64,000 nt of DNA from an uncultured bacterium (GTDB taxonomy: Bacteria; Desulfobacterota; Desulfovibrionia; Desulfovibrionales; Desulfovibrionaceae). This document shows, piece after piece, positions 18,190 to 27,900 of the stretch. The stretch covers positions 30,088 through 94,087 of the forward strand of contig CAJMLK010000004.1 of assembly GCA_905214305.1 (NCBI GenBank). Reading direction: 5' to 3'. The translations under genes were made by a program, and so were the position numbers. The first letter of the stretch is position 1. Every line of letters starts with the position of its first letter. The notes beneath the pieces were generated by a model that made no database searches, was not told the DNA's origin, and was given only the letters and a program-made list of their open reading frames with translations.

Positions 18190-18612
18190 TCAAAGCATTT
18201 TTGCGCCCCTGCGGCCGGTGTCAAAGGGCCATTCAAGCAGCTCAAAGGGCAGGCTGGCGGACATTTCGGCAAGAAGCAGACGTGTTTCTTTTTCCAGATG
18301 TGGTGAAAAAATGATTTTAAGCAGGGCGGTTTTTGGCTCGATCACGGTGAAGTAGGCCGTGTGGTCGTAAGCTTCGAGCAAAAAACGAAAAAGAGCCGTG
18401 TGCTGCGGGGCCAGACGCACAAGCAGACGCCCGCTGTATTCGGGCGGCGGCAGGGCCGGAGCCGTTCTGCGGCGTTTGCGCAGGGCAGGAAGGCTGTGCG
18501 CCGGGCTGTGCGACGGCATGGCTGTTGCCATTTGCGTGTTCGTCGTGCCCGGTGTGTCCGTCGTGCCCAATGTGTCGTGGCCCGCATGCGCGGCGGGCGT
18601 GTGTGTATCCAT
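18190..18612 (-). CDS. DUF4911 domain protein
   Basis: 140 residues. The first ~55 are Thr/His/Ala-rich and disordered-looking; the rest (GRLLVRLAPQHTALFRFLLEAYDH through FELLEWPF) resembles the small DUF4911 domain I associate with Desulfovibrio. Function unknown. The start ATG at 18612 overlaps the azlD stop (ATGA), so it is coupled to the AzlCD exporter; longer frames upstream are the azlD gene in another frame. Confidence 0.7.
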   Translation of the reverse strand: MDTHTPAAHAGHDTLGTTDTPGTTNTQMATAMPSHSPAHSLPALRKRRRTAPALPPPEYSGRLLVRLAPQHTALFRFLLEAYDHTAYFTVIEPKTALLKIIFSPHLEKETRLLLAEMSASLPFELLEWPFDTGRRGAKML

Positions 18613-18962
18613 CAGTACAGTCCCGAATAGCGGGCCAGAACAACCAGACCAATGCCCACAACAATGGTGAGAAAGTAGTTTTTGCTCCACCACGCCACCA
18701 CCAGTGCCGGCAGGGCTGCCATGAGAAAGAGGTTGGACGGCCCGGCATTGAACGAACCTTCGTAGATGAAGATGTCCGGGCCTACCAGCGCGGCCATGAC
18801 CGCCACGGGAACAAGGGAGAGCCAGTGCCTGAGCAGTGGGGGCAGGTTGTCGCCCTTGAGAAAGGTGACGGGCAGAATTTTGGGCAGCAGAGTGACGAGC
18901 GTGCTGCCCAGAATGCACAGGATGAGCCCCGTGTGGGTATCAAGCCAGCCGGATTCGTTCAT
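18612..18962 (-). CDS. azlD: Branched-chain amino acid exporter small subunit, AzlD family
   Basis: 116-residue membrane protein with four predicted helices and the AzlD hallmark LVTLLPKILPVTFL. AzlD pairs with AzlC to export branched-chain amino acids or analogues. The ATG at 18962 overlaps the azlC stop (ATGA), which fixes the start. Confidence 0.85.
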   Translation of the reverse strand: MNESGWLDTHTGLILCILGSTLVTLLPKILPVTFLKGDNLPPLLRHWLSLVPVAVMAALVGPDIFIYEGSFNAGPSNLFLMAALPALVVAWWSKNYFLTIVVGIGLVVLARYSGLY

Positions 18963-19708
18963 GAGCGCACCTCGTCGGATTGTGCGGACGCGCGCGGGCG
19001 CGCGTGTTCCTTTTTCTCCCGGTACAGCAGCAGGGCCGTGCCAAGGCTTGCGCCCGCCACGGTGGCGACAGCGATGTTCCATTGGCTCATGCCCGCGCTT
19101 TTGAGGGCAATGGACAGGGTCATGGTAAAAAGGGCCACCAGAACATGCAGGCGGCTCACGCACTGCGGCACCAGCAGGGCCAGAAACATGGCCGTAAGCG
19201 CATAGTCAAGGCCGAGCGGTTTTACATCGCTGACCAGTTCGCCGCAAAAGGCGCCAATGGCGCTGCCGCCCACCCATGCAAGCTGCGTGGTCTGGTTGCA
19301 CACAAAAAGCGTGGTCAGGTTGCGTTTCCAGCCGTTCTGAAAGGCCGTGATGTGGACGGCAAACGTTTCGTCCGTGAGGCCAAGCCCCAGCAGAAAACGC
19401 TGCATGCGCGGCAGCCCTGCCAGCCAGGGCGATTCTGCGGCCGACTGGAGCAGGTAGCGCAGGTTCACGATAAAGACCGCCGCCATGATGGACAGCGTTC
19501 CCGCACCTGCTCCCCACATGCTCGCAAAGACAAACTGTCCCGAGCCGGAAAACATGAGCACCGCCATGGCAACAGCCAGGGAAGGGGGAATATTGTTTTT
19601 GACCGCCAGAACGCCAAAGGCAAAGCCCACCGGGGTATACCCGAGAACAATGGGCAGTGCGCGGCGCAGTCCCTCCGCCAGGGGGGACGCGGGGGAAATG
19701 CTCGACAT
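18959..19708 (-). CDS. azlC: Branched-chain amino acid exporter large subunit, AzlC family
   Basis: 249-residue membrane protein. AzlC features: LPIVLGYTPVGFAFGVLA near the N-terminus, MFSGSGQFVFASMWGAGAG, and GLTDETFAVH in the middle. Overlaps azlD by four bases; lies 71 bases after the HPP gene, probably one transcript. Confidence 0.9.
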   Translation of the reverse strand: MSSISPASPLAEGLRRALPIVLGYTPVGFAFGVLAVKNNIPPSLAVAMAVLMFSGSGQFVFASMWGAGAGTLSIMAAVFIVNLRYLLQSAAESPWLAGLPRMQRFLLGLGLTDETFAVHITAFQNGWKRNLTTLFVCNQTTQLAWVGGSAIGAFCGELVSDVKPLGLDYALTAMFLALLVPQCVSRLHVLVALFTMTLSIALKSAGMSQWNIAVATVAGASLGTALLLYREKKEHARPRASAQSDEVRS

Positions 19709-19779
19709 GTTGCAAATCTCGCCGGATACCGGAAAAGAAAATGGCTACCCTTTTTGATGCGGCGTGGCAAGTCGGCGCT

Positions 19780-20316
19780 TCACCACCAGAATGTGGGATA
19801 CTTTTTTCCGGCGGCCAGATTGTTGGCAACAAGGGCCAGCAAAAGCATGCATACGGCTCCCGCGGCACAGGGCAGCAACACATACCAGTAGCCCATGCCG
19901 TGGATGCCCGGCCCGCCGATGACGGCAATAAGGGCCGTGGCCCCGCCCGGAGGGTGCAGGGTCTGGGTCATGTGCATGAGGGCGATGGCTGTGGAAACGG
20001 CCAGTGCCGCAGCAAGAACAGGCTCTGCGCCCAGCATGGCCTGACTGCTTACGCCCACAATGGCCGAAAGCACATGACCGCCCACGAGGTTGCGCGGCTG
20101 GGCCAGCGGGCTGTGCGGCGCGCCGAAGGCCAGAACCGCCGAAGCCCCGAACGAGCCGATCAGCAAGGGCAGGTTCCATTCCTGGGCGCAGACTTTTTCC
20201 AGCAGGGCCAGGCAGGCCACTGAAAGGCTGCTCCCGGCCCATGCCCAGAAAATTTCGTTCCAGCCAACGCGGGGCTGGGACTGACTTGAGCCGATGCGTT
20301 TCAGAAGGCGTGTCAT
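19780..20316 (-). CDS. HPP family membrane protein
   Basis: 178 residues, four or five membrane helices, with the diagnostic QTLHPPGGATALIAV segment and LIGSFGASAVLAFG. HPP proteins are integral membrane proteins; a plant chloroplast and a cyanobacterial member have been linked to nitrite transport. A nitrogen-oxide role would suit the neighbouring Crp/Fnr regulator and NapH-like protein, but that is inference. AAGGATAACC precedes the ATG. Confidence 0.85.
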   Translation of the reverse strand: MTRLLKRIGSSQSQPRVGWNEIFWAWAGSSLSVACLALLEKVCAQEWNLPLLIGSFGASAVLAFGAPHSPLAQPRNLVGGHVLSAIVGVSSQAMLGAEPVLAAALAVSTAIALMHMTQTLHPPGGATALIAVIGGPGIHGMGYWYVLLPCAAGAVCMLLLALVANNLAAGKKYPTFWW

Positions 20317-20342
20317 TGGTTATCCTTGAAGCGAGTTGATTC

Positions 20343-20356
20343 TGAACATCTGTTCA
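20343..20356. promoter_or_regulatory. Palindrome upstream of the HPP gene, candidate operator
   Basis: Perfect dyad TGAACA-TC-TGTTCA centred about 33 bases upstream of the HPP start, where a regulator could overlap the promoter. Two identical 17-base direct repeats starting TTTCGGCGCGG follow (20363-20379, 20386-20402). Confidence 0.35.
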
Positions 20357-20554
20357 TAATATTTTCGGCGCGGGCCTTGGCGACATTTCGGCGCGGGCCT
20401 TGTCGTTGCGCCTCGGTCCTGAGCCGTGCGGGCAGCGCTGCTGTTTCATCCACAGGTTTTTCGGGCTACGGCTCAAGCTGGCGTACGCCCGTGTTGCGGG
20501 CCTTTGCCCGGACAGGACTCAGGGCAAGGCCCTGTAGCTGCTCCGCCCGGCATG

Positions 20555-21871
20555 TCAGATGCGGGCCATGAACAGAAAGGCCGCGTGCAGCCCGGCCAGC
20601 AGGGCAATAAAGACTGTTCCGGCCCAGGCATGGCTGCCGGTTTTGCCAAGCCATGTCAGTGACAGAGCGCCCTTGGGGCAGGCATGAATGCAGTCCCGGC
20701 ACAGGTGGCAGGCGCTGCCGGGAATGCCGTCTTCAAGCGCGTCTTCTGTCATGGCGTCCTGCCCGCACGCGCGCACGCAGGCCCTGCAGCCGCAGCAGTC
20801 GCCCACACGGCGTACGCGCCAGGGTGCAATGCGTCCAAACCATTGCGCCAGAAGTCCCAGCGGGCACAGGCCCCGGCAATAGGCCGCATAGCCACGGGCG
20901 CGGCTGAACAGCAGGGCGCAGGGAACAAGCAGCAGGCCCAGCAGCAGTCCGCAGGCCAGAGCGGCGGTCGCGGGCGCGCCCGCAAGGCGCAGGGTCAGTG
21001 CGGTCAGCAGGCTAAGGGCAAGCATGCCCAGACGCAGGCGGGGCAGCCAGTACGGGGCCGGGCGGTTTTTTGCCCTGTCTGCCGCAGTGGCGTCCCAAAC
21101 GCCGAAATAGCAGAGCTGGCTGCACCATGCCGCGCCCACCAGCAGGGTGGACAGGCCGAAAAGGCCCAGCATGAACCAGCCGCCGCCCCGGTAGACAGGT
21201 CCCGCCGCGATAAGGCCGGGAACAGGCAGGTGAAGGCTGCCTGAAAGCAGAAAACGGCTTTCCACGGCCAGCCCGAGCACAAGCTGGCCAAAAAATACCA
21301 GTGAAAACAGCCGCCACAACCGCATGCGGGCCTGTACCGCCATGCTCCTGTCGCCAAGCCATCCCGCCGCCAGCGTGGCCCAAAAAGCGGCCAGCGTGAT
21401 CTGCACCAGTCCCCCCTGAGGGATAAAGCGCTCCAGCAGCAAAAGTTGCGGATTCATGAACCAGACCGGCAGCAGCAGGGCCAGACATGTGCCCATTGCA
21501 CCAAGCTGGGCCGTGGCGGAATCTTCCCGGCGTGAGTAACGGCGTCGAGCCTTCCGGCCCAGAAGAAGCAGGGCCGCCAGAACCGTAAACAGCGCCACGG
21601 AAAGCAGAATGACGGCCAGACGCTGCCACGGCTGCTCCAGCATCTGCCGGATCTGGACAAACTGCCCGGTAGTCCATATCCAGCGGGCGGCCAGAAGGGG
21701 CAGTCCCAGAAGCAGGAATTGCCGCACCCACGCAAGGCGCGTCCAGGACAGCAGCGCTGCAAGCACACAGGCCGCAGCCAGAGATGCCCAGCCCGCACGC
21801 CAGAAATGCGCCGCGGCCAGGGCAAGGGCCAGAAAACTTGGCAATGGGATAAGACGGGAAGCTCCGCTCAT
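20555..21871 (-). CDS. NapH/NosR-like membrane ferredoxin
   Basis: 438 residues: about nine or ten membrane helices, then a cytoplasmic two-cluster ferredoxin module with CCGCRACVRACGQ and CHLCRDCIHACPKGA. Two CxxxCP/CxxxC-type motifs between helices (CSQLCYFG, CRGLCPLG) resemble those of NapH- and NosR-like quinol-linked proteins. One more helix follows the clusters. Such proteins shuttle electrons between the quinone pool and periplasmic or cytosolic partners. It is longer at the N-terminus than NapH (about 290 residues). AAAGGAAG precedes the ATG. Partner unknown. Confidence 0.78.
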   Translation of the reverse strand: MSGASRLIPLPSFLALALAAAHFWRAGWASLAAACVLAALLSWTRLAWVRQFLLLGLPLLAARWIWTTGQFVQIRQMLEQPWQRLAVILLSVALFTVLAALLLLGRKARRRYSRREDSATAQLGAMGTCLALLLPVWFMNPQLLLLERFIPQGGLVQITLAAFWATLAAGWLGDRSMAVQARMRLWRLFSLVFFGQLVLGLAVESRFLLSGSLHLPVPGLIAAGPVYRGGGWFMLGLFGLSTLLVGAAWCSQLCYFGVWDATAADRAKNRPAPYWLPRLRLGMLALSLLTALTLRLAGAPATAALACGLLLGLLLVPCALLFSRARGYAAYCRGLCPLGLLAQWFGRIAPWRVRRVGDCCGCRACVRACGQDAMTEDALEDGIPGSACHLCRDCIHACPKGALSLTWLGKTGSHAWAGTVFIALLAGLHAAFLFMARI

Positions 21872-22016
21872 GTCAGACTTCCTTTAAAATCAATGTGTTG
21901 AAAATTCGGCTATGTTTCAGGCTCAGGAGAGGCACGGGCAGCGCGTGTCGCTCGCCGGGGTCTGTTTGCCGTGCCGGGCATGACCGGCTGTGGCCCGCAA
22001 ATTCGTGGTTTGCGTT

Positions 22017-22478
22017 TTACTCCGCGCCGGGCGGCAGCCTGCGTCTGCCCACCAGTTCTTCAATATCAATGCGTACAATACAGGTACGGCGTACGCTTGC
22101 AGGCGGTGTGGGCTGCGGGCAAAGAGCCGCATAGCGGGCGGCGATGGCGTCAAGCGCCCGCCCTTTTTCGGCATCGTCTTCAATAATGCGGGCCTGCCCC
22201 CTGCCGCAGAGCGACTTGAAGTAGGTGGTTGATTTTTCGCGACTTATGCTTATGTCCGCCATGACGGTAAAGGCCACCCGCGGGTTCTGGCGAATACAGT
22301 CCAGCTTGCGCCCTGCAAGGGCACAGTGGATATAGATGGCCTGCCCCTGACGAACAAAGTTCAGCGGCAGTACATAGGGATAGTCACCGTCATGCATGGC
22401 GAGGCAAAGCTCGTCAGCAGCGGCAAAAACTTCATCAAAAAAAGCCGGATCGTTACATTCGCTATTTTTCTTGCGCAC
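22017..22478 (-). CDS. Pyridoxamine 5'-phosphate oxidase-like FMN-binding protein (NimA-type)
   Basis: 153-residue split-barrel flavin protein. The segment LCLAMHDGDYPYVLPLNFV followed by IYIHCALAGRKLDCIRQNPRVAFTV is characteristic of the nitroimidazole-resistance/PNPOx-like family. Members bind FMN or haem and reduce small molecules; substrate unknown. GTG start with AAGGAG upstream, overlapping the flavodoxin gene by 17 bases, so a flavodoxin-fed reductase pair is plausible. Confidence 0.82.
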   Translation of the reverse strand: MRKKNSECNDPAFFDEVFAAADELCLAMHDGDYPYVLPLNFVRQGQAIYIHCALAGRKLDCIRQNPRVAFTVMADISISREKSTTYFKSLCGRGQARIIEDDAEKGRALDAIAARYAALCPQPTPPASVRRTCIVRIDIEELVGRRRLPPGAE

Positions 22479-22998
22479 AGATGGCTCCTTGTTGGCAAAA
22501 GGCGGCTGCCGCCTCCAGGCAGCGCCGCCAGGACTGTCCGGCGGCCTGCAAATCTTCCTTGTCGGGATGGCGGGCGGCTTCCTGCAGACGAGCCAGCCGC
22601 GCCGGGGTCATAGGGTGGGTTCCCTTGCGCTGCGAAGCGGCAATGACCCGGGGATTAACCTTGCCCTGACATAAAAAACCGTCCAGTACCGTATTGCCGT
22701 TTTCTTGCAGCAGGGCTTCGGCAGCCTGCGCGCAGCGCAAGGCGTGTGCCGACTGGGGCCAGGCCCCGAGCGTGCCGAAATAGAAAACAGGCTTGGCATG
22801 GATGCGGCGCATATAGCGCTGGGCGCGGGCATCGGGCTGGCCTTTGCGCACCCAGAAACCCACGGCCAGAAAGTCGTATTCCGCCGGATCCGGGGCATGC
22901 CCCACGGCATGGCAGGGCAGGCCGGCAGTCGCGCCAAGGGCCTCGGCCACCCGGCGGGTATTGCCCGTGCAGGAAGAATAGACAATGCAGATGCGCAT
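22462..22998 (-). CDS. Flavodoxin family protein (BilS-like)
   Basis: 178 residues. The N-terminal VYSSCTGNTRRVAEALG is an FMN phosphate-binding loop; FLAVGFWVRKGQPD and FGTLGAWPQSAHA follow as in the flavodoxin subfamily that includes BilS, described beside the gut bilirubin reductase. No BilR-type reductase is next to it; the partner here is the PNPOx-like protein. AAGGTACTT precedes the ATG. Confidence 0.78.
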   Translation of the reverse strand: MRICIVYSSCTGNTRRVAEALGATAGLPCHAVGHAPDPAEYDFLAVGFWVRKGQPDARAQRYMRRIHAKPVFYFGTLGAWPQSAHALRCAQAAEALLQENGNTVLDGFLCQGKVNPRVIAASQRKGTHPMTPARLARLQEAARHPDKEDLQAAGQSWRRCLEAAAAFCQQGAICAQEK

Positions 22999-23019
22999 AA
23001 GTACCTTTTGAAAATTTCA

Positions 23020-23045
23020 GCTTTGAGAACGGGTATTCTCAAGGT
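23020..23045. repeat. Type A repeat, palindrome core only
   Basis: GAGAAC-GGGT-ATTCTC inside CTTTGAG...CTCAAGG, matching the first palindrome of the type A repeat. Located between the regulator and the flavodoxin gene. Confidence 0.5.
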
Positions 23046-23090
23046 GTACAGGGTTATTGCCCCGGGGTTTGCCCGCAAGCATGTATTGCC

Positions 23091-23825
23091 TTAGCCCCGG
23101 GCCCGCAGCTTGAGGGCTTCATGATCCAGCAGGGTGATGCTGCGCCGCTGGTGTTCAATGATGCCTGCGGCGGAAAGGGCCGAAAGCTCGCGGCTGAGGC
23201 TCTCCCGACTGATGCCCATGAGGCGGGCCAGAATCTCCTGTGTAACGCCAAGGCGCAGGGTGGCGCTTTTTTCCATCTTGGCCCGGTGCAGAAGCCATGC
23301 GGCCACGCGGCCGGCCACGGATATGCGCCCCTGCGAACCGGCGATCTTGGTAATAAGCAGGCGCTGGCGCAGGCTCATGGCCCCCAGAAGACTGACAGCC
23401 AGCGGGGCGTTGTTTTCAAGCGTATGCAAAAATGCGCGCCTGTTCAGGCTCAGCACGGTGGTGTGCTGCAGGGCCACGGCCGAAATGGGCAGGCCCCCTT
23501 CATAGAAAAGCACGCCAGCGTCGATAAATTTTCCGGAATGCACGAGGTGGAGCACACATTCTTTGCCCTGACTGCTGTGACGGCACAGTTTGACAAGGCC
23601 GGAAAGCAGCAGCATGGCGTCAGCGCTTTCGTCCCCCTCCTGAAAAAGCGCCACACCCGGAGCAAAGCTTTGCAGGCGGGCGTGGCGGGCAAGCACATCC
23701 CTTTCATGCGGGTTCAGCCCGGCCAGCAACCCGGTACACAGGGCGTCGGCCACGGAGGGAGCAACCTGCAGGCTTTCTTCATTCATAAGCGAATCCGTGT
23801 TGGCGGCATACTGTCGGTTTGTCAT
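23091..23825 (-). CDS. Crp/Fnr family transcriptional regulator
   Basis: 244 residues: cyclic-nucleotide-binding-like domain (about 40-150, GVALFQEGDESADAMLLLSG), a long dimerisation helix and a C-terminal winged helix (LGVTQEILARLMGISRESLSREL). The recognition helix RESLSR has the Arg-Glu-x3-Arg pattern with which CRP reads TGTGA half-sites. No N-terminal Cys cluster as in FNR. The start at 23825 (GGGAG upstream) is preferred to a longer frame. A matching TGTGA-N6-TCACA site lies about 150 bases upstream (23973-23988), suggesting autoregulation. Related regulators in Desulfovibrio include HcpR (nitrosative stress); I cannot assign this one. Confidence 0.88.
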   Translation of the reverse strand: MTNRQYAANTDSLMNEESLQVAPSVADALCTGLLAGLNPHERDVLARHARLQSFAPGVALFQEGDESADAMLLLSGLVKLCRHSSQGKECVLHLVHSGKFIDAGVLFYEGGLPISAVALQHTTVLSLNRRAFLHTLENNAPLAVSLLGAMSLRQRLLITKIAGSQGRISVAGRVAAWLLHRAKMEKSATLRLGVTQEILARLMGISRESLSRELSALSAAGIIEHQRRSITLLDHEALKLRARG

Positions 23826-23960
23826 AATGCACTCTCCCGGGCTTTCGGCTTCAGGACTGCCGGACTTCGGGATGGTTCGGCCATCACGGCCGCAACCTTC
23901 CGGTTTACACGAGGGACTGCGGCAGTGTACCGGCCGCAGGTTTAGTGTACAACACAAAAA

Positions 23961-23999
23961 CCCCCCGCAATCTGTGACTGTAGTCACAATTGCGGGGGG
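23961..23999 (-). terminator. Terminator of fliD-fliS containing a CRP-type dyad
   Basis: Outer arms CCCCCCGCAAT (23961-23971) and ATTGCGGGGGG (23989-23999) are perfect; the inner arm pair TGTGAC/GTCACA extends the hairpin. On the minus strand five T (TTTTTG) follow. It lies downstream of fliS and upstream of the regulator gene. Confidence 0.78.
23973..23988. promoter_or_regulatory. CRP/HcpR-like operator
   Basis: TGTGAC-TGTA-GTCACA is a perfect 16-base dyad matching the TGTGA-N6-TCACA consensus of CRP-type regulators, located upstream of a regulator whose recognition helix is suited to it. Confidence 0.55.
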
Positions 24000-24010
24000 A
24001 TATGTCTTTT

Positions 24011-24067
24011 ATGTGTCGGGCGTCTGCTCACGCATCCGCCAGAGCAGCTTCAAAGTGAAATTGCTCT
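24011..24067. repeat. Type A repeat, distal half
   Basis: CTGCTCACGCATCCGCC followed by the hairpin at 24041-24067. The fliS stop TAG (minus) is its final triplet. Confidence 0.65.
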
Positions 24068-24875
24068 ATTCCTGATGCGTGGTTTTGCCGTAGGCTCCCG
24101 GCAGACGGCCCGGGGCAAAGCCTGCGGCAGCGGTGGGCATCTGGCTCATGGCCTGATCAAACGACTGCACATGCGCACGGGGCATGGCCGCAGGCAGGTT
24201 CGGGGCCGCTGCGTGCGTTACCGGGGCCGTGGCTGCCGCAGCAGGAGGCGCAGCCGGGGGAGTCGAAGCCAGCGGAGCCGCAGCCGCCACGGGAGCCTGC
24301 ACAGCTTCCGGGGCAGGTGAATAGCCGGGAATGCCGGACTGCGCTGCGCCCTGCGGCTGGAAGGACATGGCATTGCGCCCGTAGGCGGCCTGTGCCTGAG
24401 CGCGCGGAACCGGCGAACCCTGATGCTGCATGAGGGGCTGGGCGGTTTTGGTCACCGAGCCTGAGGGCTGCATGCGGTTGGCAATATCTGCTGCGGCCTT
24501 GCGCGCCTCGGGGGTTTCGATGATCTGGGCGTAGGCCCCGCGCAGTCCTGAAAGGATGCTTTCCACGCTGTCGAGCGATTCCATGTCCATTTTCAGGTTG
24601 GCGCGCAACAGGCGCGCGGTGCAGAGCAGGTAGAGATTGTTAAGGTTGACGGCCAGACTGCCGCCTTTGTCCATATTAAGCGAGGCGGCAAGCTCGTTTA
24701 CGATGTCGATCACCTTTGAAATCATGATGCCCTTGCCCGCAAAGTCTTTGGCGATCATTTTTGTGCGGGCCTGCTGGATGTATTTGAGGGCGCCATCGTA
24801 GAGCATGAGCAGAAGTTGCCCCTGGTCAGTGGTGCCGATCTTGGTCTGAAAGTAGGCGTGCGCCGCTTTATTCAT
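24066..24875 (-). CDS. fliS: Flagellar export chaperone FliS with long C-terminal extension
   Basis: 269 residues. The first ~130 are a normal FliS (YFQTKIGTTDQGQLLLMLYDGALKYIQQA), which binds the flagellin C-terminus in the cytosol and prevents premature polymerisation. The rest is Pro/Ala/Gln-rich and low-complexity, about doubling the usual length. AAGGA precedes the ATG, 53 bases after fliD. Motility role is solid; the extension's role is unknown. Confidence 0.88.
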   Translation of the reverse strand: MNKAAHAYFQTKIGTTDQGQLLLMLYDGALKYIQQARTKMIAKDFAGKGIMISKVIDIVNELAASLNMDKGGSLAVNLNNLYLLCTARLLRANLKMDMESLDSVESILSGLRGAYAQIIETPEARKAAADIANRMQPSGSVTKTAQPLMQHQGSPVPRAQAQAAYGRNAMSFQPQGAAQSGIPGYSPAPEAVQAPVAAAAPLASTPPAAPPAAAATAPVTHAAAPNLPAAMPRAHVQSFDQAMSQMPTAAAGFAPGRLPGAYGKTTHQE

Positions 24876-24928
24876 GTTTCTGTCCTTGTGGCATGCGTGT
24901 TTTTATAGCGTACCGCGCTTTAAACGTG

Positions 24929-27900
24929 CTAGCTCTTGCTGCTGCTTAGCTTGTCAATCTGCGACTCAAGCTGCTTTTGCATGGTTCCATAGTTATTCAG
25001 CAAGGTCTCAAGATTGGCGAAATATTTTTTTTGCCGCGCTTCCCAGAGGGCCAGCCGGCTTTGTTCATTGCTGATCTTTTTGTCAATGTTTTCCATGATG
25101 GATTTATAGTTATTGCGCAAAACCATCAATGCGCCGTTCTGCGACTTGAGGGCAATGGCGTCGGCGTTTTTGCTCGGGTCTGTGCCGGACATGTTGACGT
25201 CGTTAAACACCAGTTCGCTTTTCAGGAAGGTGTTTACCGATTGCACCAGCCCTTCCTTGATGCGCACCTGCCCCGTGTGTTCGCCTTCGCTCAGGTCGTC
25301 GATCAGAATGGCAAGGCCGCGCCCGTCGCCCGAGCCGACGCTGTAATAGTAGCCGGGCATGCTTGTGTCGCGCGTGGCCTCCACGCCGCCCACCATGACT
25401 TTTTCAATATTGCCGTGCGCGTCTACCGTATAGGAAACGTCATACGAACCGGCCTTGGTGATGCCCGCCACATGACTGCCGTAGCGGAAGTCCGGCGAGG
25501 TGGTCGTACCTGTGCCCTCGGTGCAGAAAAAGTCCACCACGGCTTCCAGGTTGTCGGTGATCATCTTGTTATAGTTTTCCTGGTCCATTTGCTGCAATGC
25601 GGCAATGGAGGACGAGGGCGCTATTTCCAGCAGGCCGAATTTGTCGCTGGCTTCATTATTGTTCACCTTGATGCCAAGGTTGGCAAGGTTGGCAAGCACA
25701 TCGCCGGAAAGCACGTCTTCGGCGCTGGTGCGGCTTTTAAAGCCTGGAGGCGACCCGCCCAGCATGCTGTTGAAACGTGATTTGAAAAGCTGCACCCCGT
25801 AGTTGCCCTGCAAGAGTCCGCCTTTTTCAGCGGTAAGCTGCGAGGGGCTGTAGTTGTCGTTGTCGGCCAGCTTGGGGTCGTTGGTTGTGGTGGCCTTGTC
25901 TTTGTCAAAGCTTGTGAACTCGCGAATGGTCAGCAGGACGGAGTTCACCGCGTCCAGAAATGTCTGGATGGATTTTTCCACCGAGGTGATGTCGGTACTG
26001 ATGCTGATGCGTGCCTGCCCCTTGTCCTGAAGGGTAAAGACCACGCCTTCAATGACATCGCTGACCGTATTGGTGGCGGACTCCATCTCAACGGGCCAGT
26101 TGTCCACGGTAAAGCGGGCATTGGTGGCCCGCTGGATGTTCCAGTTGGACGATGTGGCTACCTGCCCCTTGATGCCCGGCCCGCTGACGCCCTGCGCATT
26201 GGTGACCTCGAGGTAGGCCGGGCCGTCGGCATCGCCGGTCCAGGGGGTTCCGTCAGCTTTTACAAGCTGGGCCGTGGCCCCGGCAGCCTGTGCGGCCGGA
26301 TCGTTTGCCAGTGTCTGTTTGATGGCGTCCACCACATCCTGCATGGAAGAGCCGCTGGCTATGGGCCCGACGTTGATGGCCGTGCCGTCATTGAGGGTGA
26401 CTGTATAGCTGAGGTCCGGCTGCGGATTTTGAATTGTGCCGGACGGCAGCATGCCCGTGGCGGTAGTGGTGGTGGCGGTGCTTGCGGTGAGGCCGTCCAT
26501 GCCGCCGCCAGTGCCGTGGCTGAGATAGAATTTTGTGGTGTCGGCCAGTGACAGGGAAGGGTTGGCATTACTTGTGTCGAGGGTTGCGCCGGTTTCAGCG
26601 GCAATCTTGTCGGCCAGATCCTGATAGGTGGCGGTATTTGCAATTTCTATGTTTTTTGCAACGCCATCCTTGCCTACAATCGTGTAGGTGAAATTGCTGC
26701 CGTCGGGGCTGTTGCCGCCAATGGCCTTGTTCAGCATGTCGGCCTTGAAAACCAGTGCGGTGGAGGCGGACGCAAGGTCGCCCACGCGGGTTCCCATCTG
26801 CGCCGCGGTGTAGGTGGGCGTATAGGAAGCCGCTTCAGTGCCGCTGAAGCTGATATTTGTAATATTTTCAAGATTGACAGACCACATGCCGTGCGCATCC
26901 ATGCTCAGGTCCGCCGACTTCATGCCCGAAGCCTGGGCCATCTGGGCCAGAGCATCGCGCATGGTGGTTCCCGCCTTGATGGTGACCGTGCGCGTGCCGG
27001 CAGGCGTGATGCCGTCATCATATTGCATGGTGACGGTAAGGTCGCTGGTCAGGACATCATTGGCCCCGCCGGACGTAAGGGCAACCTTGGCGCTGGCGGG
27101 CACGGACTTTTCGGTGGTTGTGGTGTCGCGCTGGTACATGCCCGCAACGCCCGTAAGGGTCAGGTTGCCGCTGCTGTCCAGACTGGCGACGTTGCGGCCT
27201 GTCTGCGCGTTTATCTGGTCAGCCAGATTCTGGTTGGTCTTGTCGCCGGTGATGGCAATCTTGAATTTTGCGCCGTCCTCCATGATCAGGTCATAGGAGT
27301 ACTTTGTGGGATTGGTGAGTGTTTCCCCAAGATTGAGGGCGTTATTCGTTTTCCATGTGGAAATGCTGCCCGCAGAGCTCATGCCCACAAGGCCGCTGTC
27401 GTGGATGATGAGGTCGTTGGCCGCGCCGGTGCTTTTGCCCGCCACCTGAAAAACGTAGCCCGAGCCGGTCTGCACCATGCTCACTTTTATGCCGGGGTTA
27501 TCGGTAGAGTTGTTGACCATGCTGACGAAAGATTCCAGCGTGGTCTTGGGAGGAACCTTGATTTCTTTGGTAACGCCCGCATAGGTGAACTTGAAGTACT
27601 GATCCGTACCCGAATCGTTGATGATGTCGTTCTTGGAGCTGAATACATGGCCGGTATTGGCCCAAACGGCATTATTGGCTGTTTGCAGCACATTGATGTT
27701 GTGTTGCACATCCTGAGCCGAGGCGCTGGCTACAGCGGTAAGAATGTGCTCATTGCTGGTGGCGACATTCTTGGTGACAAAATTGTTCCGGTTACTCAGG
27801 GTTCCGAGCACGTTGCTGGCGATCTGGACCTGCTCAATGATGGAACCGAACGCCTCGTAGCGCAGATTCCAGTCAGACTTCCACGCGGTCAGACGGTTGA

